Shown: piece after piece, positions 53,829-64,000 of the stretch
How positions within the stretch are numbered: the first letter of the stretch is position 1
Layout of the letters: every line of letters begins with the position of its first letter
From: Ramularia collo-cygni
Taxonomy: Eukaryota > Ascomycota > Dothideomycetes > Mycosphaerellales > Mycosphaerellaceae
Reading direction: 5' to 3'
Assembly (NCBI RefSeq): GCF_900074925.1
Contig: NW_019716260.1
Location: 452,539-516,538, forward strand
DNA length: 64,000 bases
Notes under the pieces: model-generated
Seen by the model: only the letters and a program-made list of their open reading frames with translations
Database searches by the model: none
What the model was told of the DNA's origin: nothing
Made by a program: the position numbers and the translations under genes

Positions 53829-54608
53829 GATTGAGATTGAGAAGTTTCAAGCAGCAGTCTCTTTTGCAACTGGATTGGTTGTATCCCAACTGAGACTTGC
53901 GAGGGGAGAAATGACCTTGAAGGACCTACGAGAACAACTCACCGGCGAGGACTGGAGACAGTGGGGCTTATCGACTCTGCACGTAGTGAACCGAGGACCA
54001 AGGTCATGAACAGGTAGCTGCAATATCAAAACTAGCAGTCTCATGGAGAGTCAGGTCTCCGTTGTGTGATTTTGTCTTGGTCGTGCTGTCGATTCACAAG
54101 TAGGTAGGCAGTGAAGCAACCCTTCGTTTTCATCGGCCTTCGGCTCAGCATTATTATCGCCTTCATGCAAATCCTACACCTGTGTGTACACAGGCGTGAC
54201 TTCGAAACGTATCTTCTGCGCATTTGCGCTGCCTGCATAGGGACTCCCGCTGTCGTGCCCGTCCGNGGGAAGCTGGAGCAAAGCATTCCATCCATACCTG
54301 GATGTCCCAGACGCATGACTGGACCGCGACCCCTGAATTCTTCATCTGACAACGGGGAAGTCGCCGGTGATGGAACGAAAGGTGTCCTTGCCGCAGTGGA
54401 TGAAGTCGACTCCGCACAGACCAATCAAACCGTGTCGCACTCGCTTCTCACGTCACCCCCGGAGTTACGTCCACTTGTACAGTGCAAGCACCACGCCAGA
54501 AACGCCATGACGGAACGTTGCAGAGCATAAGGTCAATTAGCCCACGTGATAGTTCACGAACAGGAAACTGGGCGTTAGCTACGTCGTAGCGTAGCACAAG
54601 AATTGAAG
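53829..54608. other. intergenic or unassigned, 780 bp
   Basis: The first 180 bp contain the open frame that might extend the Cys-rich gene. The rest has no supported feature. One N at 54266. The end is the SEY1 promoter. Confidence 0.35.
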
Positions 54609-57310
54609 ATGGCCAACCTCTCGCCCACCCCATCATCCTCCCGCCCTGGCGCTGGTAATCGACAAGCGACCGCACCAGCACTCATGAACGGCCACTTTGC
54701 GACGGTGGGGGAAACTCCATCGCCAAAGGATTTCGAGCATGGCGTTCAGGTCATTGATGAGGACAAGAACTTCAATCCTCATCTGCCGCAGTACCTACAG
54801 CTCGAGAGCATCATTCGATCAGGCTTCAACTATCACATCATCTCCGTGTTTGGTAGCCAGAGTACCGGAAAGAGCACGCTTTTGAACTATTTATTCGGCA
54901 CGCAGTTCGGGGTTATGAGTGAGCAGGAGCGACGGCAAACAACAAAAGGAATATGGATGTCCAAGAACAAGCGAGAGCACGCAGACGCGCAGGGTGTGGC
55001 CATGGCCGATAACATCCTGGTCATGGATGTGGAGGGTACAGATGGACGCGAGCGAGGAGAAGACCAGGACTTTGAGCGCAAGAGTGCACTATTTGCACTG
55101 GCAACTAGTGAGGTTCTGATTGTGAACATCTGGGAGCATCAGGTTGGTCTGTACCAAGGAGCGAACATGGGACTGTTGAAGACGGTCTTTGAGGTCAATC
55201 TCCAGCTCTTCTTGAAGGACTCGAAGAGTGTTCCACGCAGTCTGCTGTTCTTCGTCATTCGAGACCATATCGGGAACACACCCCTTGTCAACCTCAAGCA
55301 GACCCTGATCCAGGACTTGTCAAGGATATGGTCTTCGTTGTCAAAGCCACCTGGTTTGGAGAAGAGCTCGATCGACGACTACTTCGATTTTGCCTTCGTA
55401 GCACTGNCACACAAGATCCTCCAGCCACAGCAGTTCGAAACGGAAGTCAATCGATTGGGGAGTCGTTTCCGGGAAGGATTCAAAGATCCGAAGAAAGCTG
55501 GCTTGGTTGACGAGTCTACCGAACCCATCCTGCTCCCCGAGTATCACCGACGCATTCCCGCCGATGGGTTCCCGATGTACGCGCAGGGTGTATGGGAGCA
55601 GATCGACAGCAACAAGGATCTAGACTTGCCAACCCAGCAGGAACTACTTGCGCAATTCCGATGCGACGAGATCATGAAGGAGGTACTCATCATCTTCGAC
55701 CAAGTGATTCTGCCATTGGAAGAATTTCAAACCGGTGCGATTGCAGCTGGCAAGCCAACGGTGCTTTCTGGACTTGGCGAGAAGATGCTCGTCTCAAGGA
55801 AGACTGTGCTCAGTGGGTTTGAGGTTGAGGCCAGTAGATACCACAAAGGTGTCTACAAGCGAAAGCAGGCAGAACTGGAGGAAAAGGTTGACGGCAGACT
55901 CAAGATGCTCTTCCAAAATCAAATGAGCGCTGCGCACAAGAGCGGAGTTCACGAATTTTCCGAGGCAGTCACGACCGCTGTGAAAGCTGGCCAGAAGAAG
56001 GGCGCAAACTACGATTTCCACAAGATTGTGCAGACCGAGAAGCAAAGTGCGCTGCAAAAGTACGAGGCCGAGGCCAAGGCATCGCTCATCGAGGGTACGC
56101 CTTGGAGTGACTACAAGCAGCAGCTTGCGTTATATCGCAAGGAGCTGGACACCGTCAGTTCTCGTCTGCGACAGGATGAGATGAGACGTCTAGCAACCAG
56201 AAGCGAGAGATGGGTCCGGAGCAAGCTCAGCGAGAGCGTTGGCGTCGAATTCAACACGCTCGGATCTGGCCGCGCTGGTTCTGGCGCACCCGCTGAAGGT
56301 CAAAAGCCGGCCGAGCATGACCTCTGGGATCGCATATGGAATGTCTTCACAGACACAGTCTCACACGCAGAAACACGTTTCACAGACCGCGCTCGTAGTT
56401 TCGATGCCAGCCCTGATGAGGTTGAAGTCGGGCTCTGGCGTCTGCGCAGGAAGTCCTGGGGAGCGTTGCGTGACAAGATCGACGAAGAACTTATGGAAGG
56501 TAACCTCCTCCTCAAGCTCCGCGAGAACTTCGAGGACAAGTTCCGATATGACCAAGAAGGTGTGCCTCGCATCTGGCGGCCCACCGACGACATTGAGGGA
56601 CTGTACACTCGTGCCCGTGAAAGCACGCTGACTCTGATTCCTTTGCTTGNCAAGTTCCGCCTGTCGCGTACGTCTTCGACACCCCCATTGGATGCATGGA
56701 TCGGCGAACCGCCCAGCACAGTGACCGGCGCTGATGAGGAGGACTTGCAGCCGATTGGGGGCATTGATGAAGATGAAGGCAAGACCCTGGAGGAGGAGAT
56801 GACCGTACTCAGCGATGCAAAACAGCAAGATCTAACGACCAGATTTAAGAAGACTGCCGATGGCGTTTACGTCGAAGCCAAAAGAAGCGCCATTGGTGGC
56901 ATGACCCAAATACCACTCTATTTCTACGGTCTCCTCCTCGCTTTGGGCTGGAACGAAATCGTTGCTGGTATGCCTCGCAATCTGGACACAGATCTGCTTC
57001 ATCTTGCTAACAAAGTTTAACAGTGCTTCGAAACCCGGTCTACTTCATATTCCTCATCCTAGTTGGCGTCGGCGCCTACGTCACATACACTTTGAATCTT
57101 TGGGGACCCATGATACGCATGTCTACGGCCGCAAGCCAACAGGGCGTGGAGATCTTCCGAGAAAAACTTCGAGACTTCTTGGAGTCCAGCGAGACTGGGC
57201 GCCAGGCTATTGGAATGAGCGAGAGGGCTGGAATTCCCATGGACTCATTGCATAGCAATGGCACGAGGAAGGCGAAGGTCTCCGAGGAGGAAGATATTGA
57301 TGAAATCTGA
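54609..57310 (+). CDS. SEY1: ER membrane-fusion dynamin-like GTPase SEY1 (atlastin-type, RHD3 family)
   Basis: Mediates homotypic ER fusion. First ATG is 54609. Exons 54609-56967 and 57024-57310 (56-bp intron, GTATGC/ACAG) give 881 aa. GTPase domain: P-loop GSQSTGKST (about 82-90), switch I Thr in RRQTTKGIWMS, G3 DVEGTDGRER, and RD of the G4 motif in FFVIRDHIGNTP. A long three-helix-bundle region follows (about 320-760). The two closely spaced TM helices are PLYFYGLLLALGWNEIVAV and NPVYFIFLILVGVGAYVTYTL, which the intron splits. The C-terminal amphipathic helix (AASQQGVEIFREKLRDF) and acidic tail EEEDIDEI complete it. Ns at 55408 and 56650. Confidence 0.96.
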
Positions 57311-57611
57311 TCTGCTGGCACTGTTACTGCTGCATTTGCATAGCGATTGGGGAAACCAACAAGTAACTCATCGGGGTGGAACAAGACGAGATTTTTGCAT
57401 AGAATACATTCGATTATACATTTCTATCACCATACTTTATGTATGTTTCCAGCATGTGATGATTGTGCACAGATTTGTTGTCGCCGAACTGATCACCCAC
57501 GTGGCTTATCGGAGATAAATCTCGCGAGCTCCATGAATCTTTGAAAGTTGAGGAGACCTTTCGACCTCACCATCATGACCATTGCCTGAACAACGTCCCC
57601 ACCCCTTCAAT
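57311..57611. other. intergenic, 301 bp
   Basis: Short gap between SEY1 and CLPTM1 on the same strand; no distinct elements. Confidence 0.4.
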
Positions 57612-59705
57612 ATGCCTGATCAGGCTCCTCCCACCGGCGATGCCGTCGCCGCGCAGGCACCAGATGATTGGACCGCAAAGGCGTGGAGCATCGGCAAGAA
57701 TGTCGCCTTCTTCATCGCCATTCAATTCGCGATGCGCCAGTTTATGGGCGGTGCTAAGACGCCAGCACCAACCCCAGATATGGCCGCTGCTCCAGGAGTA
57801 CAATCGGTAGAAGTAGGAGAATACAGTGCGATTCCTCAAGGACTCTTCCCGCTCTGGCCGAGCAACACCTCTGTTGACATCAGCATGTACATTTCGCCCA
57901 GCGTCATTATGCCGGGGTTCAAAGCCATGCCGTATGAGAACCTGATAGTTCGTGAGACGGACTTCTCGTTGGACAGAGCAAAGAATGATCACCGAGAGGT
58001 GCAAAAGAGCTTCAAGGTTCCCCCGAGTGTACAGAAGAACGGAACATTATGGGCACACATCTTTGTCGGTATGACTGGTGCAGAGCTCGACCCTGCTGCT
58101 CCCTCGTACGATCCTTCGAAGGCGTACCGTATGATCAGACCGTTGACCCAATATCTCGGAAAGAAGAAAGTACGCAAAACGAGGAGTCTTCTGGGAGGCG
58201 CGGACGACACCGAAGAGGTTGAAGAGCCGGAAGTAGAGGACACGGCTACGATCGCATCTTACTACCACCCGAACTTCACGTTATCGTTCATCCCAGACAC
58301 CGGCACTGTTCAATGGCCAACTCTTCATCCAGCAATGAGGCAGTTCTACACCTTGGAGCAGACGGGCCGCCGCGACGAGACTGGCAAGAACTCCTGGTAC
58401 TACCCCGTGCTGTACTTGAACACCTTCTGGCAGTTGAGATCCCATATGACTGAGCTGAACACTACCCACCCTGTGGACCATCTGCCAATCAACGTCAACA
58501 TTGGCACACTTCGCAATTGGCAATTCGGTGTCATGGCCAGCATGGACGAGGGAATGAAAGAAACTGCACGGAAGTCTGCTCGCGGCGAGACTACGCCAGG
58601 AGGTGGTGACGGGTCTGAGATGGAAATGATCAAGGAGACTCTGCTCGACACCAACCCATGGCTCCTTGGAACAACGGTCTTCGCTAGCGTGCTGCACATG
58701 ATCTTCGAGCTGCTTGCCTTCAAGTCTGATGTCTCCCACTTCCGCAAGAAGAAGGACAATGTTGGAGTTTCTGTACGAACGATCCTGTCGAATGTGGTGA
58801 TGCAGCTCATCATCTTCTTGTACCTCATGGATAACAATGAGTCTACCAGCTGGATGATTCTCTTCGGACAAGGCATGGGAATCGCGATCGAGGCTTGGAA
58901 GATCACCAAGACGGTCAACGTACGTGTTAGGCAGCCCGCTCCTGATAGCTACGCCCACAAGCTCGGCCTGCCTTACAGTGTGGTGTTCGAGGACAAGCAC
59001 AAGCTCAGCGAGACTGAGGAGAAGACTGAGGAGTACGACAAGATTGCCTTCAAGTACATGGGTATCATCGCTGTTCCGCTTCTGCTTGCTTACGCCGCCT
59101 ACTCGCTGGTCTACGATANCCACAAGAGCTGGTACAGCTTCATCATCGCAACGCTGGTGGGCAGCGTGTACGCCTATGGTTTCCTGATGATGATACCAAG
59201 TCTGTACATCAACTACCGTCTCAAATCGGTTGCCCACATGCCTGCTAGGGCTATGATGTACAAGTCAGTGTTGCCTTGCCACATCACCATTGAGATTTGC
59301 TGACAGACGTCTAGGTTCCTCAACACCTTCATCGACGATCTCTTTGCTTTCACCATCAAGATGCCGCTTCTTCATCGTCTTGCGACTCTCCGTGACGATG
59401 TTATCTTCTTCTTCTACCTGTACCAAGCATGGGCTTACAAGGTTGACCACACTCGGGTAAGTTGCAATCCGTGCAACGACCAATGTCCATACAATGTGCT
59501 AATTTGGCTACAGGTCAATGAATTCGGTCAAGGTGGTGACGAAGAAGAGGTTGAGAGCAAGAAGGCTGCGAAGCCACTTTCAGCACCTGCAGGCGGGAAA
59601 ATCACTGATAGTGACGGCAAACTCAAGGCAGACCTTGACAGCAAGGCCGAGGGAGCTGTGAGCAGCGCAAAGGAGAAGGCGAGCGCCAGAAAGCGCAAGG
59701 CATAA
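57612..59705 (+). CDS. CLPTM1-family ER membrane protein
   Basis: Animal CLPTM1 and CLPTM1L retain or modulate membrane proteins in the ER, and CLPTM1L is a GPI-lipid scramblase; fungal members are less studied. First ATG 57612. Exons 57612-59263, 59315-59456 and 59514-59705 (introns of 51 and 57 bp: GTCAGT/CTAG and GTAAGT/ACAG) give 661 aa. A hydrophobic N-terminal helix (about 35-50) precedes a lumenal domain with SNTSVDISMYISPS, FSLDRAKNDHREVQKSFKVPPSVQKNGTLWAHIF and NTFWQLRSHMTELN. Helices begin at about 350 (LGTTVFASVLHMIFELLAF), with DNNESTSWMILFGQGMGIAIEAWKITKTV and YVNYRLKSVAHMP-type blocks typical of the family. The tail is Lys/Ala-rich and ends in ARKRKA. One N at 59120. Confidence 0.93.
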
Positions 59706-60025
59706 GACTATTCGCAGCGGCGGCTTTGTAACATTTACGATGTATGCATAGACCCAAGGGCAAGATGTCCTGTGTACATATGAGCAGTTCCTAGCATCCC
59801 TCGTCCTGCATGATAATCAACACCTCGAACGCAATGCTCAGCGATGGGCTTTTGTGAACTTGACGATTGGATTCTGACTGAGCTATCTCTGCGCCGCCGC
59901 AATTTTACGCGGCCCGCTGTAGCAAAACCCATGCATGACAGTACGCATAAGCCCTCTGCCGGATGTAGACGCCGTCCGTTCCCACCATCGTAGCACCATA
60001 GAAGCTTGTCTCGAACGCAACACAA
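59706..60025. other. convergent intergenic, 320 bp
   Basis: 3' ends of the CLPTM1 and RPS18 genes. Nothing else seen. Confidence 0.5.
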
Positions 60026-60671
60026 TCAACCCTTCTTCTTGCTGACACCGACGGTTCTGCCCCGACGGCCAGTGGTCTTGCTGTGCTGTCCACGGACACG
60101 CAGGCCCCAGTAGTGACGCAGACCTCTGTGGGCGCGGATCTTCTTCAGTCGCTCCAAGTCCTCACGAAGCTTGCTGTCCACACCGTTGGCCAAGACCTGG
60201 TAGTCCTTGCCGTCCACAATGTCGCGCTGTCTGTTGAGGAACCAGGCGGGGATCTTGTACTGGGTTGGGTTCTGGACGATGGTGACGATACGCTCGAGTT
60301 CTTCCGAGGTGAGCTCACCGGCGCTGCGGGATGATGTTAGTATGGGTTGCCTTCGCTTTCTCGCTCCGGATGATGGTGGGTGGAAATGTACCGCTTGTTG
60401 AGGTCGACATCGGCCTTCTTGCACACCAAGTTGCTGTATCGGCGACCAACACCCTTGATCTTGGTGAGGGCGTACATCACCTTCTCTTTGCCATCGACCT
60501 GTGGGATGTACTGTCAGTGACGGGTCCCGTGTTGCCTGACTTCCATCCGTTGCCGCCCATTTCTCCTCCTCGTGGCGCGCGCGGAATCGGTTTGCGGAGG
60601 ATACGCACGTTGGTGTTGAGAAGACGCAAGATGAACTGAAAGTTCGATTTCTCGCCGGAGACGAGAGACAT
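60026..60671 (-). CDS. RPS18: 40S ribosomal protein uS13 (RPS18)
   Basis: Small-subunit head protein that contacts tRNA and the B1 bridge. Exons 60609-60671, 60392-60498 and 60026-60323 join to 155 aa, one residue short of the yeast protein. Introns are 110 bp (60499-60608, GTGCGT/CACAG) and 68 bp (60324-60391, GTACAT/GCAG). Blocks visible: MSLVSGEKSNFQFILRLLNTN, then the YALTKIKGVGRRYSNLVCKKADVD helix-two-turn-helix, AGELTSEELERIVTIVQNP, IPAWFLNRQRDIVDGKDYQ, and the RNA-binding tail IRAHRGLRHYWGLRVRGQHSKTTGRRGRTVGVSKKKG, written here in parts. Intron-rich ribosomal protein genes are usual in these fungi. Confidence 0.96.
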
Positions 60672-62560
60672 CTTTGCGGTTGCTTGAGGGGAATGTCGTG
60701 CGGTCGGCTGAACCTGATGAAGTTCAACTGGAGGTAGCAAATCCTCAATTTTGGAGCGTGCGACTAGCGCCGGGAAGTGCCGTCCTCCCGACTTCTCCAA
60801 GCTGCAAAGTTGGAGAAGGAAGACATTGACAACAACACCAATTGCGAACCGCAACCACGAGGTCTCTCATGTCGAGATGGGACTGAACGAAAACTGCTCA
60901 ACAATGTCATCAGCATCATCATTCAGCACTTGAGGCGCAAATGGCAAGGTCCACAAGCCTGCACAATTCCCTAGGCTTGGCAACCTTTCTTTCTCATCTT
61001 GCTTTGGATCGAAAATGATTGCCTCGTCCTCAGGACTTGTAGCTCCGGAGCAGCGACGAGTCCTGACAGCGCTTCATGTGCTTTGTATCTGCCGCTTGTA
61101 CCCTGCGGCAACGAAGGAGTAGCGCATTCACAGACTTAGGGCCTCTTCCAGTAAACGCCCTTGATTTACTTCTCCATTTTCTAAAGTCTCTGCATATTCA
61201 TNATCAACACCGAGAAAAAGACTTTCGTATCTTTCAGGGCCGATTTCAATTTCTGGTCGACTCTGGCAACACATGAGCCGGTGCTCTGCATCCCGAAGGG
61301 GCTTCATTCAGGGTTGAACATATGAATCACATCGTCTCTTCATGTTTNAGCGCATCAATTTCCATCGTATCAGCTATGTGCTCGTCTCAAAATTTCTGAT
61401 GTCACTCTGACCGGCGCACCCCTTGGTGGAAGTATCCTTGTGCTTTACAACGACCTACGCTGCGGAGAGGCTCGTGAAAGCTCGATCCCCCTTCCGGTCG
61501 CCCAATGTGGCTACAAGTATGTTGCGTGCCTGGCACTGCTACTGTATCCCACGCGGAAATTCGATTCGCGGTTCGCGTCCGCAAGGCCCATCATACAGCT
61601 GTCCTGACTGATTCTCCAGATCAGAACAGTGGTGCCTCGCCGCATGCCCGTGTCATCCTCACTCCTAGCTTTGGCGGAGCAAGATGAAGAATTCCGTCAT
61701 CTTTATCATCTACGAGATTCGTTCAATTTCATCTCCACAGTCGTGTTGGTCTCGGTTGGGGACCCTCTACTTGGGTGAAACAGCCCAAATGTGCGAAGCT
61801 CCAATGCGCATGGCGTACATCTCTCTCTCAGGTGCTCCCCGGACCCTCGCCCAATGTTTGACTGCCAGAAATAGAAAGCCGCAGGGTATGCCCATGTTGC
61901 AAGTACCAAGCCTTTGTCAGTTGACAGTCGCAGACGTTTACGTGTATCGTCGCCCTCGCTTCACCAAAGCAGAGTAATTACGCCTCTGCTGGTAACACAG
62001 CCCCAACCTTGCACCACAGCGCCCTCTGGTTGGATGGACAGATGCGCCCTTGCCAAGTCGTGTTTGACGATTCCGGCGGCAATCACGAACGGTCGGTCCC
62101 ATAAGCCTGACCCTGATGATACATCTCTTCTTCGGGGAGATGCGCAAACCACCCACAGACGCCGACATAACGTTTGCACTTTGAAGCTGTGGGAGCATAA
62201 TTTGACGCTCACCAACCAATCCTAGTGCGTTGAACATACTTTTCGGTGGCAGCAGCCGTGAGATTGGATCTACGGTTTCCACCAAACCTTAATTCCCAGG
62301 GCAACGAGCTCCCAGAAAGCTGCGAAACCTGCTTCGTGCACCCACATCTCGAGGATCACGTTAGTCAATTGGCATTCGACGTTGACTGGGCGACTTTTTC
62401 GAATGTTGCGCGCCCTTCCTTTGCATCTACACCAACGCGAATAATTAATATCAACCACACTCGCTCTACACGACTCACACCTCCACGGACAGCGCGTAGC
62501 CTCGACACGTACCAAGCGGGTCAATCGCCGCCAACGACTCGGGATACTCGGGACACAATC
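60672..62560. other. intergenic, 1.9 kb
   Basis: RPS18 promoter on one side and Chs7-type gene leader on the other. Frames of 60-115 codons on both strands overlap and show no family resemblance. Two Ns (61202, 61348). Confidence 0.4.
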
Positions 62561-63779
62561 ATGAGCCGATACGGAAAATGGGACGACTTCTGTCGGGATA
62601 GTGGTAGTGGGTATGCGACAATTCCTGTATGCAACCTATTTGAGCAGGCGCGTGCAAGAGGTGGATCTGCACCGTACTTTGACGGCTGCGAACTTGAGGG
62701 CATATCGCTGGGAGGAGACCGACATCTTGCAAATCTAGGTACGTTTGGGAGGGATGCTCCGGGTATCTAGTAACGGGCATGATCTAACTATGGCATAGGG
62801 TCAATACTGATCGCAGGCATTGCGATTTTGGCGTCGTTCTTCCTGCTATGGAAGTCGGAACGGAAAAAGGCTGCTGTGGGCAGAAGGTGAGTGAACTCGA
62901 GGTGGAATGCTCTGCCTGACGTGAATCTTCCCTGACACCACGACTCCAGAGAAATGCAAATCTTCCTCATCGGCTACATAATAATCGAGATCTGCGAGAT
63001 ATTCACAGTCGGCGGCTTCCCACTCAACGGTGCTGTACGGAGGGTCTTTTCCGCAGTTCATATAGCCGCAGTGGTCGCTACTCTCTGGATCCTGATGATG
63101 AATGGCGCAGTCGGATATCAACTCATTGACGACGGCACGCCTCTCTCAATTGCCCTGATCTTTGGCTCCGCTGCCGCGCTCTTCGTTGGCACAGGATACA
63201 TCGCACTTGATACTGCATTCAGCTGGACAGGCTACTTTGATGACACGCTCCCGGCACCGAACCAAGCGTACGCACTATACACGTTGTATCAGCTAGTACC
63301 TCTTGTCTTCTTGGTGGTGTACTTCATCCTGGAGAGTGTATTGGTGCTGAAGGTTCTCGGGGAGGTTCGACCAATGTGTATGTGCTTCTTGACCCCGATG
63401 CTGAATAGCCGTACTGACAGTCTATCTCGCAGACTTCCTCGTTGGCGCCGCGGTGCTTTTCGCAATCGGCCAAATCTTCCAATACGTGATCAGTGTTCAC
63501 ATCTGCAATGGCACGAATGGCGCGATCAACGGCGGCCTGTTCGAGACTCTTTTCACATTACTGGCGGTTATCACAATTTGGTTCTTCTGGTCTAGCATAA
63601 CGGTAAGCACCTCTTCTACAGACGCACAATCTGGCTGTCTGGCGTCCACTCGCTTTGCCAAGTGAGAACGTCGCGATTTCACATGTAGCACAGCGTGATG
63701 ATGCATTTGCATGTGCTGACCATCTCAACAGGAGGACGACTGGCCCATGCCACCATCGACAGGCAGCACGTACACGTAG
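62561..63779 (+). CDS. Chs7-type chitin synthase export chaperone (PF12271 family)
   Basis: Chs7 is an ER chaperone that lets Chs3 leave the ER for the plasma membrane. Five exons, 62561-62738, 62799-62886, 62950-63377, 63433-63602 and 63732-63779, join to 303 aa. The introns are 60, 63, 55 and 129 bp with GTACGT, GTGAGT, GTATGT and GTAAGC donors. Cys-containing N-terminus (WDDFCRDSG, PVCNLF), then seven helices: LIAGIAILASFFLLW, EMQIFLIGYIIIEICEIF after the conserved AVGRREM, VHIAAVVATLWILMMNGAVGYQL, the family-typical DDGTPLSIALIFGSAAALFV, QLVPLVFLVVYFILESVLVL, FLVGAAVLFAIGQIFQYVISVHIC and LFTLLAVITIWFFWSSIT. The last exon encodes EDDWPMPPSTGSTYT. Divergence from canonical Chs7 suggests a paralogue in the family. 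Confidence 0.85.
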
Positions 63780-64000
63780 GCCATCTCTCAGTGCAATGCA
63801 TAGGGGTGAATGCGATCATTTGAATAGATTGGCTGTATGCNATATTGACAGCACTGCTGTCGTAAGGCAGACGGCGCAGGAAAAGCAAGAGGGCCGTCAC
63901 CAGGGCCTCTTCTCATGAGTAATGTTTGTTTGTCCACAGCGGGACCGAGATACCTTTAGCATTTGTAATGACATTCATCCAATGTCTCCATTGGAGCAAA
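63780..64000. other. right edge, 221 bp
   Basis: 3' flank of the Chs7-type gene; one N at 63841. No other feature visible. Confidence 0.4.

Noticed and set aside
53560..54009. open frame overlapping and following the Cys-rich gene
   Set aside because: The overlap part is a shadow frame. The tail looks slightly coding-like, but no donor of the right phase joins it to the upstream exon.

Overview
The window is nuclear DNA of a filamentous ascomycete. The evidence is densely packed genes on both strands, many short introns (about 47-130 bp, with GTRNGT donors and CTAAC/CTGAC-like branch sites), and fungus-specific families: a HET-domain protein, DUF3176, DUF7704, a PF12271 Chs7-type chitin synthase chaperone, a BtgE-type GH17 glucanase, SEY1 and Slm1. 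The overall look suggests Dothideomycetes (Mycosphaerellales-like); that placement is inference from protein flavour, not a test. About forty isolated single N bases are scattered through the sequence, so several proteins carry one unknown residue.

Layout. 1-7.4 kb: an Slm1-type PH protein that runs off the left edge, a secreted GH43 glycosidase, a decayed amidoligase gene and a four-TM membrane protein. 8-16 kb: exonuclease 1 and TMA16 share a divergent promoter, followed by a BTB/POZ protein and a large type II GH47 mannosidase with two unusual insertions. 16-31.4 kb is the accessory-looking part: an aldo/keto reductase pseudogene, a GH17 cell-wall glucanase, a DUF3176 membrane protein, a paraoxonase/SMP-30-like protein, a truncated class I terpene synthase with a ruined metal motif, a 2.7-kb gene-free stretch with a telomere-like motif, a secreted carboxylesterase fused to two Cys-rich repeats, and a DUF7704 protein. 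32-36 kb: a membrane-anchored HET protein tail-to-tail with a cystinosin-like PQ-loop transporter. 36.8-64 kb is mostly housekeeping: HD phosphohydrolase, RPN8, an Sws1-type SWIM protein, a SWIRM protein, PMT2, coproporphyrinogen oxidase, acyl-CoA dehydrogenase, a SnoaL-like protein, a coiled-coil small ORF, a zipper/Cys-rich protein, SEY1, CLPTM1, ribosomal protein uS13 (RPS18) and a Chs7-type chaperone.

Functional themes. Many genes serve the secretory pathway and cell wall: PMT2, GH47, SEY1, CLPTM1, Chs7-type, GH17, GH43 and the esterase. Two serve homologous recombination and repair (EXO1 and the Sws1-like protein). There is no biosynthetic gene cluster, no CRISPR, no rRNA and no tRNA that I could see. 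Three genes are decaying or truncated (amidoligase, aldo/keto reductase, terpene synthase), all in the left half. The most unusual intact architectures are the esterase with tandem Cys-rich repeats and dibasic sites, the GH47 with two inserts that each carry a KRQLD motif, and the TM-HET protein. Intron boundaries were assigned by hand from splice motifs and reading-frame continuity; each multi-exon model given with full coordinates joins in frame.
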